Below, piece by piece: positions 1 through 6,572 of a DNA stretch of 31,517 nucleotides (positions are counted from its first letter, which is position 1; each line of letters begins with the position of its first letter). Origin of the DNA: an uncultured bacterium (GTDB lineage: Bacteria; Bacteroidota; Bacteroidia; Bacteroidales; Marinifilaceae); assembly GCA_905216195.1 (NCBI GenBank), contig CAJMSX010000045.1, positions 1 through 31,517 of the forward strand. The letters run 5' to 3'. Below the pieces are notes generated by a model. The model had not been told where the DNA came from. It ran no database searches and was given only the letters and a program-made list of their open reading frames with translations. Made by a program: the position numbers and the translations under genes.

Positions 1-224
1 GGTCTCGGCTGCAAACCAAATCTTTTCCCGACGATCACGGCCGTATCGTAACTCCGGGCCAGATCGCTGCATACAATAGCGTCGATCCGCTCAGAAACCA
101 GCAGATCCGCTAACTGTTCGGCCTGACGGATTCCCAGGGAAGATAACGTGCCGGGCAAATGGCCCTGCATAATACCCTGCCGGTTTTCAAGCGTTTCCCC
201 ATGACGGGTAAGTATCAAATCCAT
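1..224 (-). CDS. Histidine phosphatase family protein (phosphoglycerate mutase-like), C-terminus cut by window edge
   Basis: Only the N-terminal 74 codons are in the window; the gene runs off the left edge. It opens MDLILTRHGET, the phosphohistidine-forming RHG motif of the histidine phosphatase superfamily, followed by an Asn-Arg and Gln-Gly-His stretch and the usual 'LSSLGIRQAEQLA' region and 'SDLARSYDTA' motif. The start at 224 is supported by an AAGGAG sequence just upstream and a Bacteroidetes -7 box 29 nt away. The substrate cannot be told from this fragment. It is divergent from the cobalamin operon, which has its own phosphatase of this superfamily (at 2869-3411), so it could be a second alpha-ribazole phosphatase, a phosphoglycerate mutase or a general sugar phosphatase. 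The family call is firm and the substrate is unknown. Confidence 0.88.
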   Translation of the reverse strand, partial: MDLILTRHGETLENRQGIMQGHLPGTLSSLGIRQAEQLADLLVSERIDAIVCSDLARSYDTAVIVGKRFGLQPR

Positions 225-252
225 AAATTATACTCCTTATTTCTCCGGAGGG

Positions 253-260
253 CAAAGTTA
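253..260 (-). promoter_or_regulatory. Promoter -7 box for the histidine phosphatase
   Basis: On the minus strand this reads TAACTTTG, an exact match to the Bacteroidetes TAnnTTTG -7 element, 29 nt before the start codon at 224. No clear TTTG -33 element is visible about 20 nt upstream. Confidence 0.55.
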
Positions 261-420
261 ACAAACATATCTGTTCTTCCGTGTGTTTTTTCCCATTTCT
301 GGCAAAGCCCTTCCTCCTACTCCCCAATTTCAGCGGTCTTCGCTGTCCAGCCGTCTCCGGCAAAATTTTCCGGAAGTAAAAAATAAACCGCCAAATCTCT
401 CCTAAATTTAAGTGTTTATG

Positions 421-428
421 TATCTTTA
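421..428 (+). promoter_or_regulatory. Promoter -7 box for the cob operon
   Basis: TATCTTTA differs from the TAnnTTTG consensus only at the last base. It would start transcription near 433-436, giving a leader of about 90 nt before the cobU start at 524. That leader carries the riboswitch-like structure described next. Confidence 0.4.
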
Positions 429-430
429 CG

Positions 431-504
431 GGAAAATCCGTGGTACACGGCCCGGTCCGCGAACCGGAAAAATTTTATGATGAGTGCTTGCCGGATTTAC
501 CAGG
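431..504 (+). promoter_or_regulatory. Candidate cobalamin riboswitch, small form, in the cob operon leader
   Basis: The leader of a cobalamin operon holds two adjacent perfect 5-bp hairpins: CCGTG/CACGG (438-442 with 446-450, 3-nt loop) and CCGGT/ACCGG (452-456 with 463-467, 6-nt loop). GGA lies before them, a CCGCGA loop resembles the conserved CCCGC-A-C-G-A core box, and a GCCGGATTTACC stretch at 489-500 resembles the conserved 3' box (GxCxGGAxACC). The order of these boxes fits the cobalamin riboswitch. However, the whole element is only about 75 nt, with no room for the peripheral helices of the large class, and the GGTGxxAxTCC loop is degenerate. It may be a reduced class-II-like form or a coincidence. 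No folding or covariance search was run. Confidence 0.35.
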
Positions 505-523
505 ATCATTTGGGACACATACC

Positions 524-1045
524 ATGAAGAAGAGAATCATTTTAATTACAGGTGGACAACGTTCCGGCAAAAGCGGTTATGCCCAACGCCTGGCTCTACA
601 ATTGTCGGAACATCCGGTTTATCTGGCCACTTCCCGGGTCTGGGACGAGGAATATCGCGAACGGATCCGGCGCCATCAACGGGACCGGGGACCTCAATGG
701 ACCAATATCGAAGAAGAAAAATTCCTAAGCCGGCACGTATTGCTCAACCGGGTTGTCGTAATCGACTGCCTGACGCTCTGGGGTACGAATTTTTTCTTCG
801 ACAACGATTCCCAGGTTGATCAGGCTCTGATCGCCATGCAAAAAGAATTCGACAAATTTACGGCCCAGGACGCCGTTTTCATTTTCGTCACCAATGAAAT
901 CGGATGCGGAGGCATAGCCGAAAATCAACTGCAACGTCGTTTTACCGATTTGCAAGGCTGGATAAACCAGTATGCGGCCCGCAAAGCGGACGAAGTAATT
1001 CTCATGGTATCCGGAATCCCCGTTCCGATAAAAAATCAAAAGTAA
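524..1045 (+). CDS. cobU: Adenosylcobinamide kinase / adenosylcobinamide-phosphate guanylyltransferase (CobU)
   Basis: A 173-residue protein of normal CobU length. It phosphorylates adenosylcobinamide and then transfers GMP to make adenosyl-GDP-cobinamide. The N-terminal P-loop G-G-Q-R-S-G-K-S lies at residues 10-17. It is followed by a Cys-Leu-Thr-Leu-Trp segment after a hydrophobic strand (Walker B region, 'VVVIDCLTLW') and 'VTNEIGCGG', all typical of CobU. A longer reading frame opens at a GTG at 440, but that codon sits inside the leader hairpins. The ATG at 524 places the P-loop at the expected distance from the N-terminus, so it is preferred. It is the first gene of the cobU-cobT-cobS-cobC operon, with cobT 29 nt downstream. 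No strong Shine-Dalgarno is visible, as is common in this phylum. Confidence 0.93.
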   Translation: MKKRIILITGGQRSGKSGYAQRLALQLSEHPVYLATSRVWDEEYRERIRRHQRDRGPQWTNIEEEKFLSRHVLLNRVVVIDCLTLWGTNFFFDNDSQVDQALIAMQKEFDKFTAQDAVFIFVTNEIGCGGIAENQLQRRFTDLQGWINQYAARKADEVILMVSGIPVPIKNQK

Positions 1046-1074
1046 ATATTCGAATTTTGCACAACTGACAAGCC

Positions 1075-2115
1075 ATGCAGACATTTCACATTCCCTCTCC
1101 CGATAAAACGCTCGTTCCGGCGCTTATCGACAAAATAAACAATCTGACCAAACCCAAAGGATCTTTAGGACGGTTGGAAGAGCTTGCCGTCCAGCTCGGT
1201 ACCATTCAGCAAACCCTGACCCCCGTCCTCCGAAATCCCCAAAACATTCTGTTTGCAGCGGATCACGGCATCGTACGGGAAGGAGTCAGTTTTTCGGCCC
1301 CCGAAGTAACGGCCCAGGCCATTCCCAATTTCCTCCAGGGAGGGGCGGGAATCAATATGTTTTGCCGTCAACACGGTTTCGGCCTCAAAATCGTCGATTG
1401 CGGCATTAATTTCGACTATAACGGATTACCCGGACTTATAGACCGTAAAATCCGGAAAGGAACCCGCAATTACCTATACGAACCGGCGATGAGCCCGGAA
1501 GAATTCGATCAGGCCATTGCCATCGGAGCGGAAATGGTGGAGCTGGTACGGCAGGAGGGGAGCAATATCGTCAGTTTCGGAGAAATGGGCATCGCCAATA
1601 CTTCTTCTTCTTCCCTGTGGATGACTTACCTTTCCGGCATTCCTCTCGACCAATGTGTGGGAGCCGGGAGCGGACTGGACCATTCGGGCGTACGCCACAA
1701 ATACGAAATATTGAAAAAAGCCAGGGAAGGCTATCGGGGAGACGGTTCGGTTCCGGATATTCTTCGCTGGTTCGGAGGGTATGAAATGGTAGCCGCTGTA
1801 GGAGGCATGTTGAGAGCTGCCGAACTTCACATGATCATTATCATCGACGGTTTTATCATGACGAATTGCATACTGGCGGCTCAAAAATTATATCCGGCGG
1901 CCCTGGAGTATTGTATCTTCGGCCATCAGGGAGACGAAGCCGGACATAAACTGCTACTCGATTACCTGGGAGTAAAAGGATTATTGGACCTGGGCCTCCG
2001 TTTGGGGGAAGGCACCGGAGCCATCTGCGCTTATCCCATCATCGACTCCGCCGTACGGATGATCAATGAAATAAACAGTTTTCAGAAAGCGGCCGTTACC
2101 AAATATTTCGATTGA
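1075..2115 (+). CDS. cobT: Nicotinate-nucleotide--dimethylbenzimidazole phosphoribosyltransferase (CobT)
   Basis: 346 residues, the usual CobT length. It makes alpha-ribazole 5'-phosphate from nicotinate mononucleotide and a benzimidazole base, which activates the lower ligand of cobalamin. Family signatures are the N-terminal 'KPKGSLGRLEELA' at about residues 26-38, 'ADHGIVREGVS' near residue 62, the central 'FGEMGIANTSS' region, 'GAGSGLD', and the C-terminal L-G-E-G-T-G-A at 310-316, whose glutamate (E312) matches the catalytic base known in Salmonella CobT. It lies between cobU (29-nt gap) and cobS (2-nt gap), so it is certainly in the same transcript. All key residues appear intact. Confidence 0.96.
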   Translation: MQTFHIPSPDKTLVPALIDKINNLTKPKGSLGRLEELAVQLGTIQQTLTPVLRNPQNILFAADHGIVREGVSFSAPEVTAQAIPNFLQGGAGINMFCRQHGFGLKIVDCGINFDYNGLPGLIDRKIRKGTRNYLYEPAMSPEEFDQAIAIGAEMVELVRQEGSNIVSFGEMGIANTSSSSLWMTYLSGIPLDQCVGAGSGLDHSGVRHKYEILKKAREGYRGDGSVPDILRWFGGYEMVAAVGGMLRAAELHMIIIIDGFIMTNCILAAQKLYPAALEYCIFGHQGDEAGHKLLLDYLGVKGLLDLGLRLGEGTGAICAYPIIDSAVRMINEINSFQKAAVTKYFD

Positions 2116-2117
2116 CG

Positions 2118-2867
2118 ATGCTGAAAGGATACCTGGCCGCTCTAATGACACTTACCCGCCTTCCTGTATGGCGGATGATTACAATCGATAAAAGATATTT
2201 TACCGATACCCTGAAATACTGGCCCTTGGTCGGATATGTCACCGGATTTACCACCGCAGGCGTACTCTGGGGCGCTTCTCTTCTGATGCCCTCTTTAACC
2301 GCCTGTATCCTCGCTATTTTGTCGCGTTTACTGCTGACCGGAGCTATGCACGAAGACGGGCTGGCGGACTTTCTGGACGGTTTCGGCGGAGGCAGGACCC
2401 GGGAAAAAATTCTTTTCATCATGAAGGACTCTCACATCGGCTGTTACGGAGTCATAGGACTGAGCTGTTATTTTTTACTTTACGCTTCTTTGTTGTATAG
2501 TTTCGATACGGCTGTTTTGCTTCCGCTAATACCGATGGCCGATGTTTTCTCGAAATTGTGTGCCTCCACCGCCATCAACAGCCTTCCGTATGTGAGGAAA
2601 GAAGAAGAAAGTAAAACGCGGCTGATCTACCGGAAGAGCGGGCTTGTAGAAAGAATCAGCATTCTTCTCCTCGCTCTGATTCCTTTTTATTTTATTCAGG
2701 ATAAAATTTTTTGGCTGGCCTGTCTTCCGGCTATACTTTGCGCCGGTATACTTCGGTTTTATCTGAAAAGGAAAATCGGAGGATATACCGGTGACTGCTG
2801 CGGAGCAATGGTATTGATTACCGAACAAGTTTTTTATCTGGGATGTCTTATTATTTATTGCTGGTAA
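2118..2867 (+). CDS. cobS: Adenosylcobinamide-GDP ribazoletransferase (cobalamin synthase, CobS)
   Basis: 249 residues from the ATG at 2118. An in-frame TTG at 2112 would overlap cobT by four bases but puts only two residues in front, so the ATG is preferred. CobS joins adenosyl-GDP-cobinamide to alpha-ribazole(-phosphate) in the inner membrane. The protein is strongly hydrophobic, with several membrane segments. It carries the family motif M-H-E-D-G-L-A-D-F-L-D-G-F at about residues 77-89, followed by 'IMKDSHIGCYGV', the Mg-binding acidic signature of the family. It also has the N-terminal 'TLTRLPV' typical of CobS. It follows cobT by 2 nt and is followed by cobC after 1 nt. Confidence 0.95.
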   Translation: MLKGYLAALMTLTRLPVWRMITIDKRYFTDTLKYWPLVGYVTGFTTAGVLWGASLLMPSLTACILAILSRLLLTGAMHEDGLADFLDGFGGGRTREKILFIMKDSHIGCYGVIGLSCYFLLYASLLYSFDTAVLLPLIPMADVFSKLCASTAINSLPYVRKEEESKTRLIYRKSGLVERISILLLALIPFYFIQDKIFWLACLPAILCAGILRFYLKRKIGGYTGDCCGAMVLITEQVFYLGCLIIYCW

Positions 2868-2868
2868 T

Positions 2869-3411
2869 ATGATTAAAATAACCTTTGTCAGACATACGCG
2901 GGTAGCTGTAGAAAACGGTACGGTTTACGGATTCACGGATGTAGATATAGCACCCTCTTTTCCCACAGAGGCCGGGGAAGTAGCCCGGAAGCTCAAGCAT
3001 GAAACCTTCGACGCCGTTTATAGCAGCCCTCTCTCCCGTTGCCGGAAATTAGCGGCTTTTTGCGGCTTTCCCTCCCCCCGCATCGACGAACGGCTGAAGG
3101 AGCTGAATTTCGGTAACTGGGAAATGAAACCCTGGGATAAAATCGAAGATCCCATCTTGGAAAAATGGTATGAAGACTGGCTGCATATACCGGCCGGAGG
3201 CGGAGAATGTTTTCTGGATCAATACCGGCGGGTCAGCCGTTTTCTGGACGAACTGAAAAGACAGCCTTACCGGAACGTTTGCCTATTCGTTCACAGCGGA
3301 GTGATACACTGCGGCCTTATCTACGCCGGCTTATCCGGATTCGGGGATACTTTCAGTCAGGAAATTCCCTACGGAAGTATACATACGATTATAGTAGAAC
3401 CGGTAAAGTAA
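2869..3411 (+). CDS. cobC: Alpha-ribazole phosphatase (CobC-type histidine phosphatase)
   Basis: 180 residues of the histidine phosphatase superfamily. In this operon it should remove the 5'-phosphate from alpha-ribazole-phosphate or adenosylcobalamin-phosphate. The catalytic motif reads F-V-R-H-T (R8, H9), with Thr in place of the common Gly, a variation also seen in other CobC proteins. The 'SSPLSRC' motif (residues 52-58, with R57), 'LKELNFGNWE' and a second catalytic histidine in 'VHSGVIHCG' (H142) are all present. Its start lies one base after the cobS stop, so translation is probably coupled. The assignment to CobC rather than a generic phosphatase rests on the operon; the superfamily call is clear from the motifs. 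Confidence 0.88.
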   Translation: MIKITFVRHTRVAVENGTVYGFTDVDIAPSFPTEAGEVARKLKHETFDAVYSSPLSRCRKLAAFCGFPSPRIDERLKELNFGNWEMKPWDKIEDPILEKWYEDWLHIPAGGGECFLDQYRRVSRFLDELKRQPYRNVCLFVHSGVIHCGLIYAGLSGFGDTFSQEIPYGSIHTIIVEPVK

Positions 3412-3442
3412 AAGATCCCGGATCGGCTTCACCGGTTCTTTC
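3396..3442. terminator. Hairpin terminator between convergent cobC and flavodoxin genes
   Basis: A 13-nt arm (3396-3408, AGAACCGGTAAAG) pairs with 3427-3439 with one mismatch. The loop itself can pair as GATCC/GGATC. A T-rich stretch (TTTCTTC) follows on the plus strand. The hairpin overlaps the cobC stop codon and lies 6 bases from the end of the convergent flavodoxin gene, so it may serve both directions. Confidence 0.6.
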
Positions 3443-3447
3443 TTCAC

Positions 3448-4053
3448 TTATTCTCCGAACATATCGGGTAATACGAAAGACAGCCACTTTTCCAGCCGGG
3501 CATCCGTCTTATTCGCTTCATTGTCCTCATCCAAAGGCAGCCCTACAAATACCCCGTCTTTGACAGCTCTCGACATATTGAATGTATAAGAATCCGTTTC
3601 CGTCTTACCGATCAACACCCCTCCCGTCTTTTCGATCAAATCGGCCAGATCACGCATCCCGTCTACAAAATTATTGGGATATAACACATAATTTCCTAAG
3701 CCTACGATAGCTACCTGACGGCCTTCCAGCGAAATTTTCTGTAAACCGGGTAAAAATGCAGCCCATTCGTCCGTTTCGTCATTATTCCAGGCATCCTTTC
3801 CCACCGTGGAAGAAACCAGGATCAGATTCTGATAATCCAAAAACTTTTCCGGCGTAACGTCTTTTAAATAAAACATATCCACCGGGTGACTTTTTATTTT
3901 TTGTTTGATCCGCTTCGCCACTTTGTGAACATTTCCGCCGGTAGGAGCAAAAAATAAACCGATGGCTTTCAAATCCCTGCTCTTTTTATCCAAGAGATAA
4001 TTTCCTTCCAAATCAGCTGTTAAACGAGGTTGTTCTTGTTGTTGTTTTTCCAT
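3448..4053 (-). CDS. Flavodoxin, long-chain type
   Basis: 201 residues from the ATG at 4053. Flavodoxins are small FMN-binding electron carriers. The phosphate-binding loop is A-P-T-G-G-N-V-H-K-V-A at residues 36-46, where classical flavodoxins have SxTGxT. The second flavin loop is G-L-G-N-Y at 119-123. The C-terminal 'YTFNMSRAVKDGVFVGLPLD' followed by 'DEDNE' and a closing 'RLEKWL' helix is the long-chain flavodoxin signature. About 30 residues precede the first beta strand, which is a longer N-terminal extension than usual. The open frame continues upstream to 4176, but that part is Arg/Gly-rich, runs through the G-quadruplex motif and does not look like protein, so the internal ATG is chosen. 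No consensus promoter was found in its leader. Confidence 0.85.
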   Translation of the reverse strand: MEKQQQEQPRLTADLEGNYLLDKKSRDLKAIGLFFAPTGGNVHKVAKRIKQKIKSHPVDMFYLKDVTPEKFLDYQNLILVSSTVGKDAWNNDETDEWAAFLPGLQKISLEGRQVAIVGLGNYVLYPNNFVDGMRDLADLIEKTGGVLIGKTETDSYTFNMSRAVKDGVFVGLPLDEDNEANKTDARLEKWLSFVLPDMFGE

Positions 4054-4150
4054 AGTACTGTTCGCATTAAATGAATGTATGAACTGATACGTTTTTTGCT
4101 GGAAAACAGTTTTATTTTTCACACCGCTTATCCCCCGCCGCCTGAAAAAG

Positions 4151-4174
4151 CCCCGGTCCCCGAACCCCTGACCC
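4151..4174 (-). other. G-quadruplex motif upstream of the flavodoxin gene
   Basis: Read on the minus strand there are four G-tracts (GGG, GGGG, GGGG, GGGG) separated by three loops of exactly 3 nt. This fully satisfies the G3+N1-7 rule. It lies between the terminator of the upstream genes and the flavodoxin start, about 100 nt from that start codon. Function is unknown. It could affect transcription restart or termination, or be chance in a GC-rich patch. Confidence 0.55.
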
Positions 4175-4181
4175 ACCTATG

Positions 4182-4215
4182 AAAAACCGGGAACCCCCTT
4201 TTCAGGTATTCCCGG
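4182..4215 (-). terminator. Rho-independent terminator after the acyl-CoA synthetase / small membrane protein genes
   Basis: On the minus strand a perfect 7-bp stem CCGGGAA/TTCCCGG (plus-strand 4187-4193 and 4209-4215), with further partial pairing inside, is followed directly by five T residues. It is 43 nt past the stop of the 56-residue gene. Confidence 0.75.
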
Positions 4216-4258
4216 CCTAAACGAAATTTCCGGCAGTTCTATCCGGACTTTTCAATCC

Positions 4259-4429
4259 TCAGCGGTTTATGTGTTCCGTCGTATCCGCCGTCCGTGAAAA
4301 AAAGGCGTGAAAGCCCTTTTGCATTCCCCGGTGTACCCGTCCGGAAGTCGCTACAATCAACAGCAGTAGAACCGCTATCACCCAAATCATTCTTTTCTCA
4401 GAAGGGCTGTATTCACTCCACTTTTTCAT
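4259..4429 (-). CDS. Small single-pass membrane protein, 56 residues, unknown function
   Basis: I do not recognise this gene. It starts 9 nt after the stop of the acyl-CoA synthetase gene, with a GAGGAAAA ribosome-binding sequence overlapping that stop codon, and ends before a clear terminator. Those features make a real, co-transcribed gene likely. The protein starts MKKWSEYSPSEKRM, has one hydrophobic helix (about residues 15-28, I-W-V-I-A-V-L-L-L-L-I-V-A-T), then a basic stretch (R31, H34, R35, K38) and a short polar tail ending in INR. The Lys-rich N-terminus followed by a helix suggests an inner-membrane peptide. It could help localise or regulate the enzyme encoded before it; this is inference from position only. 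Confidence 0.6.
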   Translation of the reverse strand: MKKWSEYSPSEKRMIWVIAVLLLLIVATSGRVHRGMQKGFHAFFSRTADTTEHINR

Positions 4430-4438
4430 ACGTTTTCC

Positions 4439-6499
4439 TCATTCTTTTTCTATTCGGATCCGGGCATCGACGGCAACCACCCCGTCTTTATTTCCCAACA
4501 ACGGATTCAAATCCATCTCGAAAATCTCGGGTGCAGTTTTTACCAATACGGATACCCTCGCCACAGCCTCCGCAAATTTAACCTCATTCACCGGTTCCTG
4601 GCCTCGTATTCCCTGAATAATCTTATACGACTTCAGGTCTTTGATCAGATCCAAGGCCTCCGCACAGGAGACGGGAGCCAAACCGGCTTTTACGTCTTTA
4701 AACACCTCTATGAATATTCCTCCCAATCCGCACAATACCAGGTGTCCGAATTTTTTCTCCCGTTTCGCTCCGATAAACACTTCCGTCCCGCGTAATTGCT
4801 GAGCCAGCATAACCGCATACGTCTCGGGAATTTGCATCATACGGGCGAATTCCCAGCGTACGGTTTCCAGGTCCTTTACGTTCAGCACCACTCCTCCTAC
4901 ATCCGATTTATGTACGGGACCTACGACTTTCATAACCAGAGGGAACCCGATTTCTTCCGCCAGTTTCACGCAGGCTTCTTCTTTATCGGCTACGCCTTCC
5001 CGGGCCCGCGCTATCCCGGCGGCATCCAGCAAGCGGTGGATTTGTTCCGGAGTCAGGTAACCGTTTTCCGCATCTTCTACCACGGCCCGTATCGCCTCAA
5101 TATCTACCTCCGGCAGTTCCGGAAATTCCGGCTGGGGAGCAGGGGTGCGGCACACTTTCACCAAGGCGTTTCCGAAAAGCACTTCATCCGGGAAATAAAC
5201 CCTTCCCTTCCGAACAAAATCCTGAATTTCTTCCTGTACAATCGTATAAGAAGGGAAAATGGGAAAAACCGGCTTGCGGGCTGTCTTCATTTTCTGATCC
5301 AGCATGTTGTAGACATCGAAAACGGGGAACAAACCGGGATTACCGAATATAACGGCCACCCCGTCTATGGTATCGAAATCCTTTTCGCAGGCATCCAAAA
5401 TAAATCCGAGCTGCTCCGCCGTTCCGGTGGCCAGGAAATCGATCGGATTGCCGACAGAAGAACCGTTGAATAACTTCAGCAATAACTCCTCAGCTTTTTC
5501 TCCTTCCAGATGGGGCACCTCCATTCCTCCGTTGGAAAGCGCATCCGTCAGCATAACCGCCGGTCCTCCCGCATGAGTGACCACCGCCATATTTTTGCCT
5601 TGTAAAGAAGGATAGGTAAAGATTCCCGCCACGGTGGCCAATTCGTCCCTTCCGTTACAACGCACAATTCCGGCCTTGCGGAACAAAGCCTCCACAGCTA
5701 TATCCGGACTGGCCAAAGCGCCGGTATGGGAAGAAGCAGCCCGGCTGCCCGCCGCCGACCCTCCGGATTTGATCGCCGCGATCCGGCATCCTTTCCGGAT
5801 CAGAGACGAAGCATGTTTCAATAATTTTTCCGGTTTGGAGATACTTTCGACATACAAAAGCTTAATTCGCGAACTTTTTTCCGGGTCAAAAGACTCGTCC
5901 AGATATTCCAACACTTCCTCCACTCCCAATTGGGCGGAATTTCCCACTGAAAACACGCTGGAAAATTTCACCCCTTTCTGCATGCCTACATCCATAATAA
6001 ACAGAGCCGTAGCTCCCGAACCGGATATCAGATCGGCTCCCCTGGGGTCCAGTTGCGGAATGGGAGTGGTAAATACTCCCTGGTAATTCGTTGTCAGGAC
6101 GCCGATGCAATTCGGACCGATCAAAGCTCCGTCCACCGAATTTACCACCTCTACAATCCGTTTTTCCAAAGCTGCCCCCTCGGCGTTTTCCTCACTAAAA
6201 CCCGCCGATAGAATAATAAACGCGAGGGTGCATTTTTCTTTTGCCAATACCTCCACCGCCTCCGGACAATACTTGGCGGCTATGGCCAAAATGGCACATT
6301 CCACCGGAGGCAGGTCTCTCACATTCCGGTAAGCTCTCAATCCCTGCAGCTCCTCCGCCTTCGGATTCACTACATACAATCCCCCCCGGAAATTGCCGTC
6401 CAACACATTTTTCAAAACCTTACCGCCCGGCTTCTGAACATCGTCGGATCCTCCGACCACCACGATACTGCCAGGATTTAATAATTGTCTGTTGATCAT
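4439..6499 (-). CDS. NDP-forming acyl-CoA synthetase (acetate--CoA ligase, ADP-forming type), fused alpha and beta subunits
   Basis: 686 residues. These enzymes interconvert an acyl-CoA plus ADP and phosphate with the free acid plus ATP, usually conserving energy from acetyl-CoA or related thioesters. The order is CoA-binding domain (1-130, with 'VVVGGSDDVQKPGGKVL' and 'GPNCIG'), succinyl-CoA-ligase-like domains (about 150-440) with the phosphorylated histidine in S-S-H-T-G-A-L-A (H258), and a C-terminal ATP-grasp domain (from about 460) with 'FPLVMKVVGPVHKSDVGGV' and a final 'EMDLNPLL'. Both halves look intact, so the single-chain form is complete. It lies 67 nt downstream of fbp on the same strand and just before the small membrane protein gene. 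The acyl substrate cannot be read from the sequence; acetate, propionate or aryl acids are possible. Confidence 0.92.
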   Translation of the reverse strand: MINRQLLNPGSIVVVGGSDDVQKPGGKVLKNVLDGNFRGGLYVVNPKAEELQGLRAYRNVRDLPPVECAILAIAAKYCPEAVEVLAKEKCTLAFIILSAGFSEENAEGAALEKRIVEVVNSVDGALIGPNCIGVLTTNYQGVFTTPIPQLDPRGADLISGSGATALFIMDVGMQKGVKFSSVFSVGNSAQLGVEEVLEYLDESFDPEKSSRIKLLYVESISKPEKLLKHASSLIRKGCRIAAIKSGGSAAGSRAASSHTGALASPDIAVEALFRKAGIVRCNGRDELATVAGIFTYPSLQGKNMAVVTHAGGPAVMLTDALSNGGMEVPHLEGEKAEELLLKLFNGSSVGNPIDFLATGTAEQLGFILDACEKDFDTIDGVAVIFGNPGLFPVFDVYNMLDQKMKTARKPVFPIFPSYTIVQEEIQDFVRKGRVYFPDEVLFGNALVKVCRTPAPQPEFPELPEVDIEAIRAVVEDAENGYLTPEQIHRLLDAAGIARAREGVADKEEACVKLAEEIGFPLVMKVVGPVHKSDVGGVVLNVKDLETVRWEFARMMQIPETYAVMLAQQLRGTEVFIGAKREKKFGHLVLCGLGGIFIEVFKDVKAGLAPVSCAEALDLIKDLKSYKIIQGIRGQEPVNEVKFAEAVARVSVLVKTAPEIFEMDLNPLLGNKDGVVAVDARIRIEKE

Positions 6500-6505
6500 G
6501 CTTCT

Positions 6506-6572
6506 ATATAAATTTTACAGATTAAAAATAACACGTATACCCTACACAGCTATTCCCCCGTAAAATTTATAT
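6506..6572. repeat. Perfect 13-bp inverted repeat between fbp and the acyl-CoA synthetase gene
   Basis: ATATAAATTTTAC at 6506-6518 is the exact reverse complement of 6560-6572, with 41 nt between. The right arm overlaps the fbp stop region and the left arm ends 7 nt before the acyl-CoA synthetase start codon. In mRNA it could form a long-loop hairpin. As DNA it could be two half-sites for a regulator. Confidence 0.6.

Noticed and set aside
440..523. N-terminal extension of CobU from a GTG at 440
   Set aside because: The segment is the hairpin-containing leader. The ATG at 524 places the P-loop at the normal position, and the extension has no family resemblance.
4054..4176. N-terminal extension of the flavodoxin gene to 4176
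   Set aside because: The added residues are Arg/Gly-rich, low-complexity translation of the G-quadruplex DNA. The protein starting at 4053 already has the full flavodoxin fold.
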